Shown here: positions 46,441-57,530 of the stretch, in pieces | Position numbering within the stretch: the stretch's first letter is position 1 | How the letters are laid out: the number at the start of each line of letters is the position of its first letter | From: Actinernus sp. WN-2022 | Lineage: Eukaryota > Cnidaria > Anthozoa > Actiniaria > Actinernidae | Direction: 5' to 3' | Length of the DNA stretch: 64,000 bases | Assembly (NCBI GenBank): GCA_030867875.1 | Contig: JAOWCC010001751.1 | Span: 22,466,026-22,530,025, forward strand | The notes under the pieces: model-generated | Told to the model about the DNA's origin: nothing | What the model saw: only the letters and a program-made list of their open reading frames with translations | Databases searched by the model: none | Program-made: the position numbers and the translations under genes

Positions 46441-47160
46441 ATTTTTTTTTTTACAACGACGAAGCACTTAGCTTCAATTGAGTGCGTAATAAACTGCTTT
46501 CGAGTCGCAAAAGGCCATTGAAAGTCAAAACGTAACACTTCTAATTACCGGTGCCGAGAGAAAACTTTCTTTGACAAATGGCATTTGGTTCACCGATTAA
46601 CTCTTCCATTGATGGAATGCTTGTGAAATCCTTTCTTGTTGTTTTTCTGGATCAGAAAAGTTATTGTTATAATTCAAGACTTTGAGCTCTGAGAGGTCTG
46701 AACCACATGTACAAATTCGCCGAAACTTTCTCCACTCGAAAGAAAACTCACATTTTGCCAAATCGCACACTACAAAGAAGTTTTGACTCACCGATTAACT
46801 TCTAGTAATGAAATACTTGTGAAATCCTCATTTTCTTGTTTTTGGAAGCGAAGTTAACAGCCATTTGATATATGAATTCACAAACACCGTGAAAAAAGCA
46901 CTTTGCAAAGCTACCATTGCTTGCGAGTGACGTCATTTTCATTGTCCGTCAGTTAAATTGCATATAGCGGAGAGCCAATCAGAAAGCGAGAACATTGGAT
47001 GTTGTACGTTGTAAAAAATAGGACTTTCTGATTTTCAATTTATATTAGGGGAGATCACACAAACAATCTACCTGGAGAGGGGGAACATACGAAACATGTT
47101 ACCACAGGGAGGGGGACCGTGTCATTTTGTCCAAGCAAAGTACTAGTATAGTACAAAATC
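46441..47160. other. Intergenic, mostly nothing assignable
   Basis: Contains CACCGATTAACT...TGAAATACTTGTGAAATCC-like sequence twice (about 46590-46640 and 46790-46830), a diverged local repeat. No gene. Confidence 0.4.
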
Positions 47161-47169
47161 CCACAAGCG

Positions 47170-47188
47170 CCCCCCCCCCCCCCCCCCC
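47170..47188. repeat. Poly-C tract
   Basis: Homopolymer run of about 19 C followed by ACACACA. Probably polymorphic. Confidence 0.9.
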
Positions 47189-47284
47189 ACACACATTTCC
47201 CTGATAAAAAAAAATGGTCCCCAATATGCACATATGTATGAAATATCCAATTCAATATTCAGTTTATTTAACTGTGTATATCTT

Positions 47285-47840
47285 TCATCATTGTTGTTGG
47301 AGTTTGATTTGGATTGGATTGGATAACTTTATTTTGTCACGGTTGTTCCATCAAGTAATTTACAAATTTGAAAATCCAATGAATAATCTAAAATTATGCC
47401 TAAATTAAAAACCTATAACTTACAATTGTACTACATGATACTACATAAATAATAAAAAATTCCTGCTTTACGTGGATGCCGTGAATTATAAAATTAGTAA
47501 TTTCAGAAGTCATAGCAGCGTAATTTGTGACAGGCTGTTCCACAATTGTGTGCCGCTATAGCTAAAACTTCTTTTAAGATAGTCAGTGCGCGGATGTGGA
47601 ATAGCCAGCTTATTCGGTAAGATCGCGTAGTGAATAATTAACTAGCTCATTCCTAAAGATAAATTTCGAGCAAAGATAATCCAGTGGAGCTAAATTATTT
47701 AGTGACTTGCCACCATAACTGCAGAGTCTAGTAAATGTTGGTGTTTTATGTTTTTTCCAGGTAAGAGTTTCACGCAGTGTCTGAGTATTTGAATCAAATG
47801 ACGAGTTCAATAAAACACGAGCAGCACGATTCTGCAATTT
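47285..47840 (-). pseudogene. LINE (CR1-like) C-terminal and 3' end fragment
   Basis: The minus-strand frame 47837-47610 reads MQNRAARVLLNSSFD, then TWKKHKTPTFTRLCSYGGKS, LAPLDYLCSKFIFRN and NYSLRDLTE, which is the standard C-terminal block of CR1-like reverse transcriptase ORFs. A stop follows, and the remaining 3' sequence runs on in broken frames to GATTGGATTGGATAACTTTA near 47320. 5'-truncated and inactive. Confidence 0.85.
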
Positions 47841-48759
47841 ATGTAGCTTGTCACATAAACCCTTGCCTGTTATTTCATATTTACCTGTCCCTTGCCTGTT
47901 ACTACCAGGTACCTATCCAGCATCGCCTTAACAACATGTTATGGGCAGTTATTTTATATTTACCTGTCTGTCACTAAAGTATACTTGATATTTATATCCG
48001 TCTTTCAGAGATCATGAGCATGATTATATCGTTGTACAATTTACATTGAATACTCATAAAAACAATATTTAAGCAAGCAGTATGATAACAAAATTATTAC
48101 AGAGCTTTTAGTTGTAAAAACCTTTTTTTTCAGAAAAAAATTGCCCAACCTCCAACTCTCCGCCCCCCCCCCCCCCCCCCCTCTCAAAAATATAATGGTC
48201 CATCATTTAGTGATTCTTACAGTGATTCCTACAATTCATACCGATAGAATAATCCTTTACTGATCGAATCTGCAGATTTCCAGTGAAATGGCTAACCGAA
48301 AACTTCCAATTACATTTTGAAAAGAAAGCGACTTCACCGTTCTAACGTAATTTTCCTGTGATCGAACCGCCTTGTTGAGGTCGGCCCTACATCCGGACTA
48401 GAAATGGTTTGTAAATGGCCGCATGTATACGCATTTTCAGAGCGATGTAAATTTGCTTGATCCCTCACACGGTAACTGGGAGGTCTTGACTACTACGTCA
48501 GTTTGACCAATTTTAGATTATTTTGCTCTGCTAAATAGGACCAGCTGTGCGCTAACTGAGTGAAGACTGCATCAAAGATAACTGGCGAACTCTATTATAA
48601 CCAGCTCTCCTATTCCTATAACCGCCCAGCTTGTGCAAGCAAGGTGAACCTGGTGCGTAGACATATAAGGGTTTTTATTAAGCAGCGTATTCTATAGCTC
48701 AACAGAAATAGAATCCGAGAGTTGTATTGCTCAATTATTGTATAAATATATATATATAC
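47841..48759. other. Intergenic, with a poly-C tract
   Basis: No gene. Contains TTTACCTGTC...CTTGCCTGTTA repeated around 47862-47975 and a C run at about 48164-48181. Confidence 0.4.
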
Positions 48760-49452
48760 AGTCAATGCCAAAAACAAGCATACTAATATAAGTATATATT
48801 ATAAGTACATTTTCGTGGATAATGCTTATATCAATACTTACAATTATGGGATGTCGTCCAACATATATTTTCTGATTGGCCTGACGACCCCCAAGAGGTC
48901 TAAAAAATAATAATATATATTAAATATATATTTGTTCATTAACCGTCCTAAAATATACAAATGTATATTTCAGATATATTTCTTATCATATTACTGCCGT
49001 CAATATACATTTTTCAGATGTCTTGGGGGTCAGCTGGCCAATCAGAAAATGTATTTTGGACAACATCCCATAATTGTAAGTATTGATATAATTAGCATTA
49101 GTATATACCACACCAGTGAATATCACTTTTCGCGCGCTCTAATTGGCTACTCAAACAGTGAATATGATTTCATATTCACCTCCGAGCAAAGCAGCGATCA
49201 TCTCGCGCGAGTTTTTGTCCATTTGACAGAAAATAAAATAACTATTTGGTGCTGGCTATTCATCTGGAGTGTGGTATGTACTAAAACAATTATTCACCTC
49301 AGTGTCGGTGAATAGTGGTGGATATTTATCGAGCCGCTTCGGCTTCACCTCCACTTCGGTGAATAATTGTTAATTATTCCATAAAAAGGTACTTACAGTA
49401 TATACTTATTTTAGTATGTATTTGACAAAGACAACCTTTTTGCATTGACTGG
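48760..49452. mobile_element. Large foldback element interrupted by a nested insertion
   Basis: Outer ends CAGTCAATGCCAAAAACA (from 48761) and its inverse TTTTTGCATTGACTGG (ending 49452). Long inner arms pair CAATACTTACAATTATGGGA (about 48834) and CTGATTGGCC with GGCCAATCAG and TCCCATAATTGTAAGTATTG (ending about 49086). The right arm is broken between about 49105 and 49392 by unrelated sequence, listed separately. Confidence 0.85.
49105..49392. mobile_element. Nested insertion inside the 48.76-49.45 kb foldback element
   Basis: Starts near ACCACACCAGTGAATATCAC and ends near GGTGAATAATTGTTAATTAT. It is the segment with no counterpart in the left arm of the host element. It contains several short inverted motifs (CAGTGAATAT, ATTCACC/GGTGAAT, CTCGCGCGAG). 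Exact ends and target duplication are unclear. Confidence 0.65.
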
Positions 49453-50229
49453 CATGTACATATATGTTGAGTAATATAAATACTTGGGAATTTGAAAGAA
49501 CAATCACTTGCGTCGTGCTGTTCAATTCTCAAAACTTCTCTCGTATTCTTCCAAATTTCCGCATCAGATCAGCGTGTATAACTCAACACGGTAGACTGGC
49601 GCGTGTTCTATTCCTTCTTCCTTCATTCCGGTTTCTCTTTCACCTAGCTACTTATGTAATTTATGATAAGAGTATAAATAAAGTGTGTTATTGTTGTTGT
49701 TGTTCAGTCAAACACGCCTGGTTAATTTCTGTTATTCTATTGATGACGTCGCGCGTTAATAATCACGGGTAAAAGCTGATAAATCAGTTGTTCTTTCATA
49801 TTTGGGGTCGCGATAATAGGCCAGCGTCGCCCATGAATGACCTTGCATATATGCAAGGGTCCGAGCTAACCCGAGAAGTCTGAACTATGAGCGGTCTACT
49901 CTCAGAGCAGTTATTATTGCTAATTTGAAATTAATTTTGACAGTTTGAGATTTGAAAGTTTATACAGAATAATCTAAAGTGATCTATTAAGGACTCGAAC
50001 TATTGGTGTGAAATGGACAAACAGTAGTTCGGAAAGCATGTTATTAAGATTTTGATTCGTCTACATATTTTGCGGAAAATCAAGGCTAGGGCTGAAGCCG
50101 GAGGGACTTGTATAATCATTGTCCAGGTATGCGCGGCTATGGGGTCCAGAACTATATACCCGGTTTGATAAAAAAAATACAGCTTCAAAATCCGGCTTTT
50201 CAGTTTATTTTGAACAGAATGAAACGATA
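49453..50229. other. Intergenic, nothing assignable
   Basis: No recognised gene. GGGGTCCAGAACTATATACC near 50140 resembles the repeat fragment at 36040-36065. Confidence 0.4.
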
Positions 50230-50428
50230 TATAGACCCTTTCAGCTTGCCTGTTTGTTGTCCCATTTCAGACCACGTGACTTTTCCCTTGAGTAATGCGT
50301 TTTTGTTTTTCTGTATCCCAAGAGAAAATGTACCAATTTCTACAATTGGAAAACAAAGCACTGAATCCTCTGGAGAACTATCACGTGGTCTGAAATGGGG
50401 CAACAAACAGGCAAGCTGGAAGGTCTAT
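50230..50428. mobile_element. Foldback element, copy 1, arms carrying CACGTG
   Basis: Left arm TAGACCCTTTCAGCTTGCCT then TTGTTGTCCCATTTCAGACCACGTGA; right arm 50381-50427 is its inverse. Shares its left arm and adjoining GTAATGCNTTTTTGTTTTTC with the element at 58265-58722. Each arm contains a perfect CACGTG. Confidence 0.9.
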
Positions 50429-52000
50429 TGCAGGAGACTATAACTATTATTAATTCCACTTTATATGACTATTCTCAGTCCCAGTCTCTTACCCGAAAGT
50501 CCACATGTTTTTACGACCAAGACATAGCAAATACTACGTCATACACCTGAGCTGGTTACCCAGTCCCTCTCCCCCCTCCACTTTCACAAAAAATCAGAGT
50601 CCGGAATGAAATGTTAAATAGAAACCAATATAATTATATATATAAAGAAATATTTGGTAGTTCATTAGCACTTACACCTCGATATCAGACGACTGTGTAG
50701 CAGGTCGAGTTACGGAGATAATGAGAGATAAAATAGTTTGGTCCGACGCAAATTTAACATTTATTTGATACTTATTTGTAATACACATTTGGTGTTACCA
50801 GTGAAGGTTGAGTGCAGTAAAGAAGTGTTTAGGATGGGTTGGAGTGTACGGGGGCAGGTATATTGAAGCTACAGAATAACATACTTTCATCCGTTGTTAT
50901 TCTGAAACTTTTAGCACTACCAATGAACATTATTTAGGATTTTTTGAAAAAGGGAAAATGCTTGGTGTATCATGGTTTAATTGTAAGTTATATTTCTCCC
51001 ATAACATTTGAATGATCTGAATCTTTACAATTTTCAAATCGACCTGACAAACATTTTAATAACAGGTATATCCCGTTCTTTTTACATATTCCACTCCGAC
51101 TATTCGACTTTGATAACCGCCATTGAACCTTATGAGTCATTCATAATATATGTATTTGGTGGTTTTACTCTAACTCCAACTGAAAAATTCGAAGGATTTT
51201 CGTGACTTGTATAATCTGTCTTCCATCTAGTATTGTTGCGTTAAGCAAACAATGCTATCTGTAATAATGATCCAGAGTAAATGAGTTGGCAATCCCCAAA
51301 TGTTATTAAACCATTAACGACTCGAAACACTGCCCTAAAGCACCTCTAGGAACGTGAAACTAAATACAGTACTCCAAAGCTATTTCCGGTTTTGTCTGGC
51401 AAGTTAAACTATGCCCAACGGTTCACAGCATTTGTCTTTTAAATGTAGGCCTAAAAAGTGATTAAATATCATATAAATTCATTTATGGACGAGGTTCCAA
51501 GGCTATAAAAAGCTCAATGTCATTCAGCAAAGACTTAGAGCCTTGCTGTGAATTCCGTGTTTTGTAGCTCATCTTTGACGCAACAGCGGAGACACGAGGT
51601 TTTGATAGGGAATTTTTGGTTTAGCTTCTGACCTAAAGGTTACATAGATGACAACACCCTTCTGAAGCTTACGGATAAACGACGTAATGAGCAATTAAAC
51701 CACGCTAAAAGCTATTTATGCTAAGCTAAAATATAGGTGCTTTGCTTATATTAACCTTTTGCCGGAATACAAGAGTAGAGGAATTGTAAATAAATTTAGT
51801 CTCCCTCAAGATACAAGTGTTTGGCTAACCCAAAATTTGCGTCAATAGATCAGACCAGTTTGCGGTTAATTCCGACATTTTGAAAGGGGTGGGAAAATGG
51901 CGCGAAATACAGTGTTTGTATGGGAATTGGCGATGCCAAATACTTTTCGTAAAATCGAATTTCTGAAATATTTCGTATCTGTAAACTTAAGATACCAGGT
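50429..52000. other. Intergenic, nothing assignable
   Basis: AT-rich sequence; no gene, and no repeat paired within the window. Confidence 0.4.
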
Positions 52001-52205
52001 AAAAGATTAAGTAATCAAAATTTGAGGGACGTAGCTGTGCTGTGCTGTGCGTACAATCGTGTTTTCAGTTTTCCATACATTTGTCTGTAAATTTTCCCGC
52101 GGACTTTGACTCGTCATTACAGACAAATGTATGGAAAACTGAAAACACGATTGCACGCTTCCCAGCACAGCCACATCCCTCAAGTTTTGATCAGTTAATC
52201 TTTTG
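52001..52205. mobile_element. Foldback MITE, arms ~90 bp
   Basis: Left arm AAAAGATTAAGTAATCAAAA, TTTGAGGGACG, GCTGTGCTG, CAATCGTGTTTTCAG and CCATACATTTGTCTGTAA (to about 52090) is inverted from about 52116 to 52205 with few mismatches; the loop is about 25 bp. The left arm has an extra TGCTGTG unit. No coding despite an open frame spanning it. Confidence 0.92.
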
Positions 52206-52304
52206 TGTATTTATTGCTTTTGATTTTAAGGCACTTTCGTCTGCCGTTTGCTTTTGTTGTTTTACGTACAGATGATAAGAAATATGCCATTAGTTTTACT
52301 AAAC

Positions 52305-52494
52305 TCTGAATTTCTATAAACCGGACCTGAAACAAACATCATAGGGGCTAAAGCACAGATCAAATTGGAATTTAGCGTGTTGGTTTTTGTGGAGGGAGGA
52401 AAGCCGTAACAAGGCAGAGATACCAACAAACTCAACTCACATGTGGCGCCGCCGATCCGGGGATCGAACCTGGGTTGTGCCACCCCGGCTCCAC
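52305..52494 (-). mobile_element. tRNA-derived SINE (minus strand), internally deleted
   Basis: On the minus strand: a GGAGCCGGGGTGGCAC head (A-box degraded), then CAGGTTCGATCCCCGGATCG (B-box), GGCGCCACATGTGAGTTGAG, CACAAAAACCAACACGC and GTTTCAGGTCCGG, ending at GAAATTCAG. Same family as 54036-54338. Confidence 0.85.
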
Positions 52495-53099
52495 ATAGCT
52501 TCAGAATATATAATTCAGTTCAGTCTTCTTATTCGATCTGTACAAAATATGAGCCAACCGGTGTGTGATATTTCTAAGTCTTCTAAGATCAACTTTTAAA
52601 CTGATCCACATACACAAAAAAAACTGCCACAACCAATAGGTCGTGACTTGGATTATCACCGTGAACTCCTCCATCGTCCAGGCCCACCTCTCCGGACGTA
52701 AACTAGTTAGTGTCAATTGAAATAGTAAATATGTGGCACGTTTTTTACGGTTCACACACTTCTGCATGGCTATCCTGTCTGGCTATCCTGTCTGTGTTGA
52801 CCGGAGTCGCGACCGTCAATCACACAAAGTAGGAGGAGTAATTATCTTACTTGCAAATGATTCAGTAAGTCAGTTCGAACTCAATATCTGATATCTGCTT
52901 GCTATAATAGTTGTCCCACTGCTTTGAAGTGTAGAGTTATATACACTCATGTATTGCTCCGCGATGGTTGAAGAGTTCAAGAAATATCTAAAATGTTACG
53001 CTGTACGAGGGGGAAATTTTAACATTTGTGCGGAAAATTTGACGGATTTTAATATCGCCAAACTTCCTCCCAATTTGGGAGCTGGCCTGTACCGTTCGA
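52495..53099. other. Intergenic, nothing assignable
   Basis: No gene. TGGCTATCCTGTC occurs twice in tandem near 52767-52790. Confidence 0.4.
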
Positions 53100-53225
53100 A
53101 ACGAGCCACAGCATTGGCTTACCCAACAATACAAAACACCCTAACCTTTATTAGAACGTGCAGTACAAAAACAATAGAGCTACAATATAATGGTGCAATC
53201 AGAATACAGGTTTCGAGCGGTGCTG
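53100..53225 (-). repeat. Dispersed repeat, copy A (partner 59825-59960)
   Basis: The reverse complement reads CTCGAAACCTGTATTCTGAT, GCACCAT..ATATTGTAGCTCTATTGTTTTTGTACTGCAC and GGTTAGGGTGTTTTGTATTGTTGGGTA; the same blocks lie in direct order at 59838-59932. Unknown class. Confidence 0.85.
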
Positions 53226-54035
53226 TATTACTTTGAAAGATTGATGGTCGCGGCAAAACGTTGTGCTCCGCTGGCCGAAGAAACGAAGGCTCTTGTTTCA
53301 AATACAAGTTTCCGAGGGCTTAAACTTTTTTGTAAATAATTTTATAACCTAGTAAACTCACAGTGAATTACAAATTAAGAAAACTCGAACCTTTTAAAGT
53401 TTTAGACTTAACTTTCAAGTAGTTTTCTTGTTTGTTTTTTCGCCGAAACATTTCACATACGTACCTTGACTTTGTTTTCTTTTAGTTTCGGCGGGAACTG
53501 GCGGGACGCGCGCGTGTCTTAAAAACGACCCGAGGCCTCATGCCATAAAACAACATGAACTCTTTTTCAAGAGCTCTTGCTCTTTTTTCTAATATACTTC
53601 AGTTGTCTAAATCAGTTTTCTTCGAGAGACTGGAACAGCAGCAATTCAACTTGAATAAAAGTGACCCGAATTGCGGGATTGTTCATCTTGTGATGTCACA
53701 ATTGAAAGATACGGGATTTTATTGTCGTAGTTTTCTCTTGGGAGGGAGTTGATTCATCTTATGACGTCACAGGATCCACGACCAGTAACCAAAATCAGAG
53801 GGATTAAATGTAAGAAATTTACAAAAATCTGCAAGATTAATACTCTTTTTGGGAGAAACAAACACAATAGTAAAATACATTTTTTTTTCACTTGATCGGC
53901 TTGCACTTTAAGGCTTGAAGAAAAACGTTTTCAGTGGAGTGTGAAATTCTGCTGGATGTTCTTGCCCGCGATCGCCCGGTCTTTGAGTCAGGCCTGAATC
54001 GGCCTGCTCGATTAACGCTGTCCTGTCATTTACAT
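53226..54035. other. Intergenic, nothing assignable
   Basis: No recognised gene; an open frame at 53555-53752 has no family motif. Confidence 0.4.
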
Positions 54036-54338
54036 CTGAATTTCTAACGGGACCTGAAACAACCATAGGGGCTGGCCAAAGCCAGGATCCGGCTAATCCA
54101 CAGATCGAATTGCATGGAATTTAGCATGTAGGTTTTTGTGGATGGAGGGAAACCGGAGGTTAGGAGAAAACCCGGAGATGGAGGGAAACCGGAGGTTAGG
54201 AGAAAACCCGGAGAAAACCCTCGGAGCAAGGGCGAGATACCAGCAAACACAACTCACATATGGCGCCGCGTTCGGGGATCGAACCTGGCCACAGAGGTGA
54301 AGGCGAAGCGCGTAACCACTGCGCTACCCCGGTTCCCC
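54036..54338 (-). mobile_element. tRNA-derived SINE, full-length copy (minus strand)
   Basis: The minus strand starts GGGGAACCGGGGTAGCGCAG (A-box TAGCGCAGTGGTTACGCG) and continues with GGTTCGATCCCCG (B-box), then a body shared with copies at 52305-52494 and 18190-18339, ending GTTTCAGGTCCCGTTAGAAA. It carries a private 36-bp tandem duplication: GATGGAGGGAAACCGGAGGT at 54139 and again at 54175. Confidence 0.9.
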
Positions 54339-54678
54339 TATTCAATTCTCTCGTTTATGGGAATTTGTGATTTTCCAAATTATCTCAATGTTCAGTCTGA
54401 ATTTTTGCCGTATCGCGTAAAATATTCAATTTCCAACTTTAAATTCCGTTGCATCTCCGCGTGCATTCATGCATACACGTCAAGTTCTTTCCGTCACTTT
54501 TTTCGTTACACTCATCTGCCCTTGAAGTATTTATTTTCGTAATTACATCCAAAAAATAAAAATAAAACCGGAGCCAGCAAGCATGTTATTACATATATTG
54601 CTTTATTACTTCTTTTTTTTAATGGTTTATTTTACGTCGAAGATACAGGAAGCCGTCTCCCAAGCCAGAGGCTAATGT
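54339..54678. other. Intergenic, nothing assignable
   Basis: No gene or paired repeat. Confidence 0.4.
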
Positions 54679-54682
54679 TTAA

Positions 54683-55046
54683 AGTGCCCCTGAACCTTTT
54701 GCAATTTTTATATATATGAAACTTTGAAAGGTTTTGAGTACTTCTGCGAAGAAATTTTTGGCTTACAGAGGATACTCTATGTTCTAGGCTTGTTTGAAAT
54801 GGTGAAAATGTGACCTCTCCTGACCCATTACCGTGTAAGAAAAAGCCTGGGTCGATTCCCTATCTTACGTCACCTCATTAATGCATTATTGTCCATGACG
54901 CCTTTCTATCACAACAGCATCGATATATAGAGAATATACACAGTCTGTGAGAGTATCCTCTGTAAGCCAAAAATTTCTTCGCAGAAGTACTCAAAACCTT
55001 TCAAAGTTTCATATATATAAAAATTGCAAAAGGGTTGAGGGGCACT
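54683..55046. mobile_element. TTAA-type MITE, ~97-bp arms
   Basis: The ends AGTGCCCCTGAACC and GGTTGAGGGGCACT are flanked on both sides by TTAA (54679-54682 and 55047-55050). Near-perfect inverted arms run from 54683 to about 54779 and from 54950 to 55046. TTAA duplications point to the piggyBac or Kolobok superfamilies. A single end of a relative, TTAAAGTGCCCCTAACC, is at about 57069. Confidence 0.92.
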
Positions 55047-55095
55047 TTAAGCATTCCGACGTATTTCGAGGGTAGCACATACACGTGGCCCTCAA

Positions 55096-55099
<4 letters not shown>

Positions 55100-55125
<26 letters not shown>
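55100..55125. repeat. Poly-T tract
   Basis: Homopolymer run of about 26 T. Simple sequence. Confidence 0.9.
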
Positions 55126-55126
<1 letters not shown>

Positions 55127-55756
55127 ACTAAAGCACTACTAAAGACAGTTTCAAATTACAACAACAATCATATATACGCGTATATCACTTCGTATTTGAT
55201 TATTGGGAGCTCCGGTCTTAGGCTTACCTATAATTCAATGTATTGTACTTTCTTTCGTTAATTCAGTCTCGCGCTCACACAAAGAAGCGATACATTTGTC
55301 AGTCTTCAGCGTACGATCTTTGTTTCACTCAAATCACTCGCAATTTTCTGCAGTTTTCGCCTTATAGAAAGGCTTTCAATACAATGTATTAAATTCCATG
55401 GTACAAAAAAACTTTGGAATTAACCGGTCCGGATGAAAAAAAGAGGACCGGCTAATCAGAGCGCGCGATTTCAGTGGATCGGCGGACCGGGAAAAAAATG
55501 ATATAACGGACGGAACAGATACAATTGATTGGACCGTACAAGCAAAAGAAATATCACGTGACAGTGCGCGCATACACGAGTCATTAAAATGCCCGCTGGA
55601 CACAAGAATTATCGGCTCAAGTATACTCGGCCGCGCCGACAAAAAGAATGGATATATATTCTCATTTATTCAATCACTATAACACAATTGTATGAAATGT
55701 TGTTACGTTAGCTTCCCAAAATCATATGTACAAGATGTTTCATATGATAACTGCAT
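55126..55756. other. Intergenic, nothing assignable
   Basis: No gene recognised. GGACCGGCTAATCAG and GGCGGACCGGG near 55440-55490 are short local similarities only. Confidence 0.4.
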
Positions 55757-55760
55757 TTAA

Positions 55761-56211
55761 GTAACAGTCCGCGCAAGAGGTAGGCACAATTCCATTGTTC
55801 AGATGCAATTTGCTTTCCCCACTTTAGTACTTTCTGTTTTTCATACTGACAACTTATCAACCCTTAAATGATAAGTTTCTGAAATTAAATCCCCAAAAAA
55901 GCATTTTAAAGGTACATTTCTTTTGTGTCAAAACATTTCGTCCAATCAGAAGAGTCCAACACAATAACCAAGAAAACGTTCAATATAAAAAATGTTCCCC
56001 ATATTGAAAGTTCGTCATATTAAAAGTTGCGAGTGCTTTCACTAGATGCAATTCAAATCTTTTTACAAAATGAGAAAAAATAATATTCTTCTTCAAGTTT
56101 AGATATATTTTAATGTCTAAGCCAATGAGGTGGAAGATTGAAACAATACCACAATTAGCACTTTTTACATACCATGCATAACATAAGCCTACCTCTTGCG
56201 CGGACTATTAC
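55761..56211. mobile_element. TTAA-flanked MITE, 451 bp
   Basis: Terminal inverted repeats GTAACAGTCCGCGCAAGAGG and CCTCTTGCGCGGACTATTAC (25 bp including TAGGC/GCCTA, one mismatch) are flanked by TTAA at 55757-55760 and 56212-56215. The interior contains ACTTATCAACCCTTAAATGA, CGTCCAATCAGAAGAG and TGTCTAAGCCAATGAGGT, shared with the fragment at 61190-61530. No transposase. Confidence 0.92.
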
Positions 56212-56441
56212 TTAACCTTTGATCACTGTAGTTATGAAACATATAAAGTTTGTAATATTTTATTTCATTTATCGGTATTTAATTTTTCTATACACTTTTG
56301 TCCTTAATTAAGATTTCAGCTAGTTATGCATAGTCCTTAACGTAGCCATTGATGTTCTTTTGTGTGCGTCCTGTTTTCTTTTCTTCTTGCATGTAATGTT
56401 ATAAAAATGATTAGCCTACGTGTAGCCGTTGCCCACCAAAG

Positions 56442-56630
56442 TACATTACATTACATTACATTACATTACATTACATTACATTACATTACATTACATTACA
56501 TTACATTACATTACATTACATTACATTACATTACATTACATTACATTACATTACATTACATTACATTACATTACAAGGACATTACATTACATTACATTAC
56601 ATTACAAGGACATTACATAAGTACATTACA
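56442..56630. repeat. ATTAC pentanucleotide microsatellite
   Basis: About 26 uninterrupted ATTAC units (56442-56573), then AAGGAC, about five more, another AAGGAC, and a tail. The plus strand is open in all frames as ITLHY repeats, a simple consequence of the unit; not a gene. Confidence 0.97.
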
Positions 56631-57310
56631 GTGCCTGCAGATGTAATCACTTGTCACGTATACAACAAAATCAAGAGCCGCGAGTTCACTTTTCACATCA
56701 AAAGCAGTGGATGTTTTCTTACTTTCAACCAGAGATCGCTTCCAAGCTTTCGGTATTTCTCTCAGGCACAGAATACACTTGAAGCTGGACATTCACTTGC
56801 AAATTGCAGAGGTTTTAGACTGAATAGATCGGGAATACGGGTGTGAACTAATTCGCGGGGGAAAAGGTAAACAACCACAGCTTGCGCTTACAAACCTAAA
56901 GGTCAGCGGTCAAAATCATTTATTCAAATTTATTTCTCTGACGTCACATAACACGATTAGTGCCGCAGTTTCGTAGACGTTCCCTCCGATTTTTGGTGGG
57001 TAACGACTACACGTAGGCTAAAAAATGATATGTAAATCGTTCCTCCTGACTTAGGAGGTCCTGGCTAGTTAAAGTGCCCCTAACCTCATTTTAGTTTTAT
57101 TCATTTTCAAAGTTTCGATGACAATTGAGGACGAAAGAAAAAGAAAAAAGTTAACTCGGTATAATTCCTGATTTTTATATCGTGATTGAAGTCCCGCGCA
57201 TTTCGTTTCACGCCCGCGCAGTTTGAGGACTGGGTCGAGTGACGTACGTAAGATCAAGAAAAAGCCATAAATTGTTCACTAGCACTTGTTCTGTTGTCAT
57301 AATTCTTGAT
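56631..57310. other. Intergenic, with one MITE end
   Basis: TTAAAGTGCCCCTAACCTCA at about 57069 matches the end of the TTAA-type MITE at 54683, but the opposite end was not found. No gene. Confidence 0.45.
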
Positions 57311-57530
57311 CTTAAGAGGGTCTGAATGGGGGGTCTACATGTCAGTTAAAATTTTGGCCATTTGTCAGTTAGCCCTAGTTAATCATTACTAGAGAACATT
57401 TACAATGTTTGACCCACAAACACCAAATTTGTCAGTTGTCAGTTATTTTTCGGTTGTCAGAAAATAATCGTCAGTTGTCAGTTATTTTTAAGGCCGATTG
57501 TCAGTAGTCAGTTAACCACATTTATACCCT
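57311..57530. mobile_element. MITE-like element with iterated TGTCAGTT motif
   Basis: The termini AGGGTCTGAATGGGG (left) and CATTTATACCCTCT (right, inverted) are flanked by CTTAAG on both sides. The interior repeats GTCAGTT/TGTCAGT about ten times, including doubled TTGTCAGTTGTCAGTTATTT. Its terminal AGGGTCTNAATGGGG equals that of the 32508-32712 element, whose own iterated unit read on the minus strand is TTGACGGT. Confidence 0.72.
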
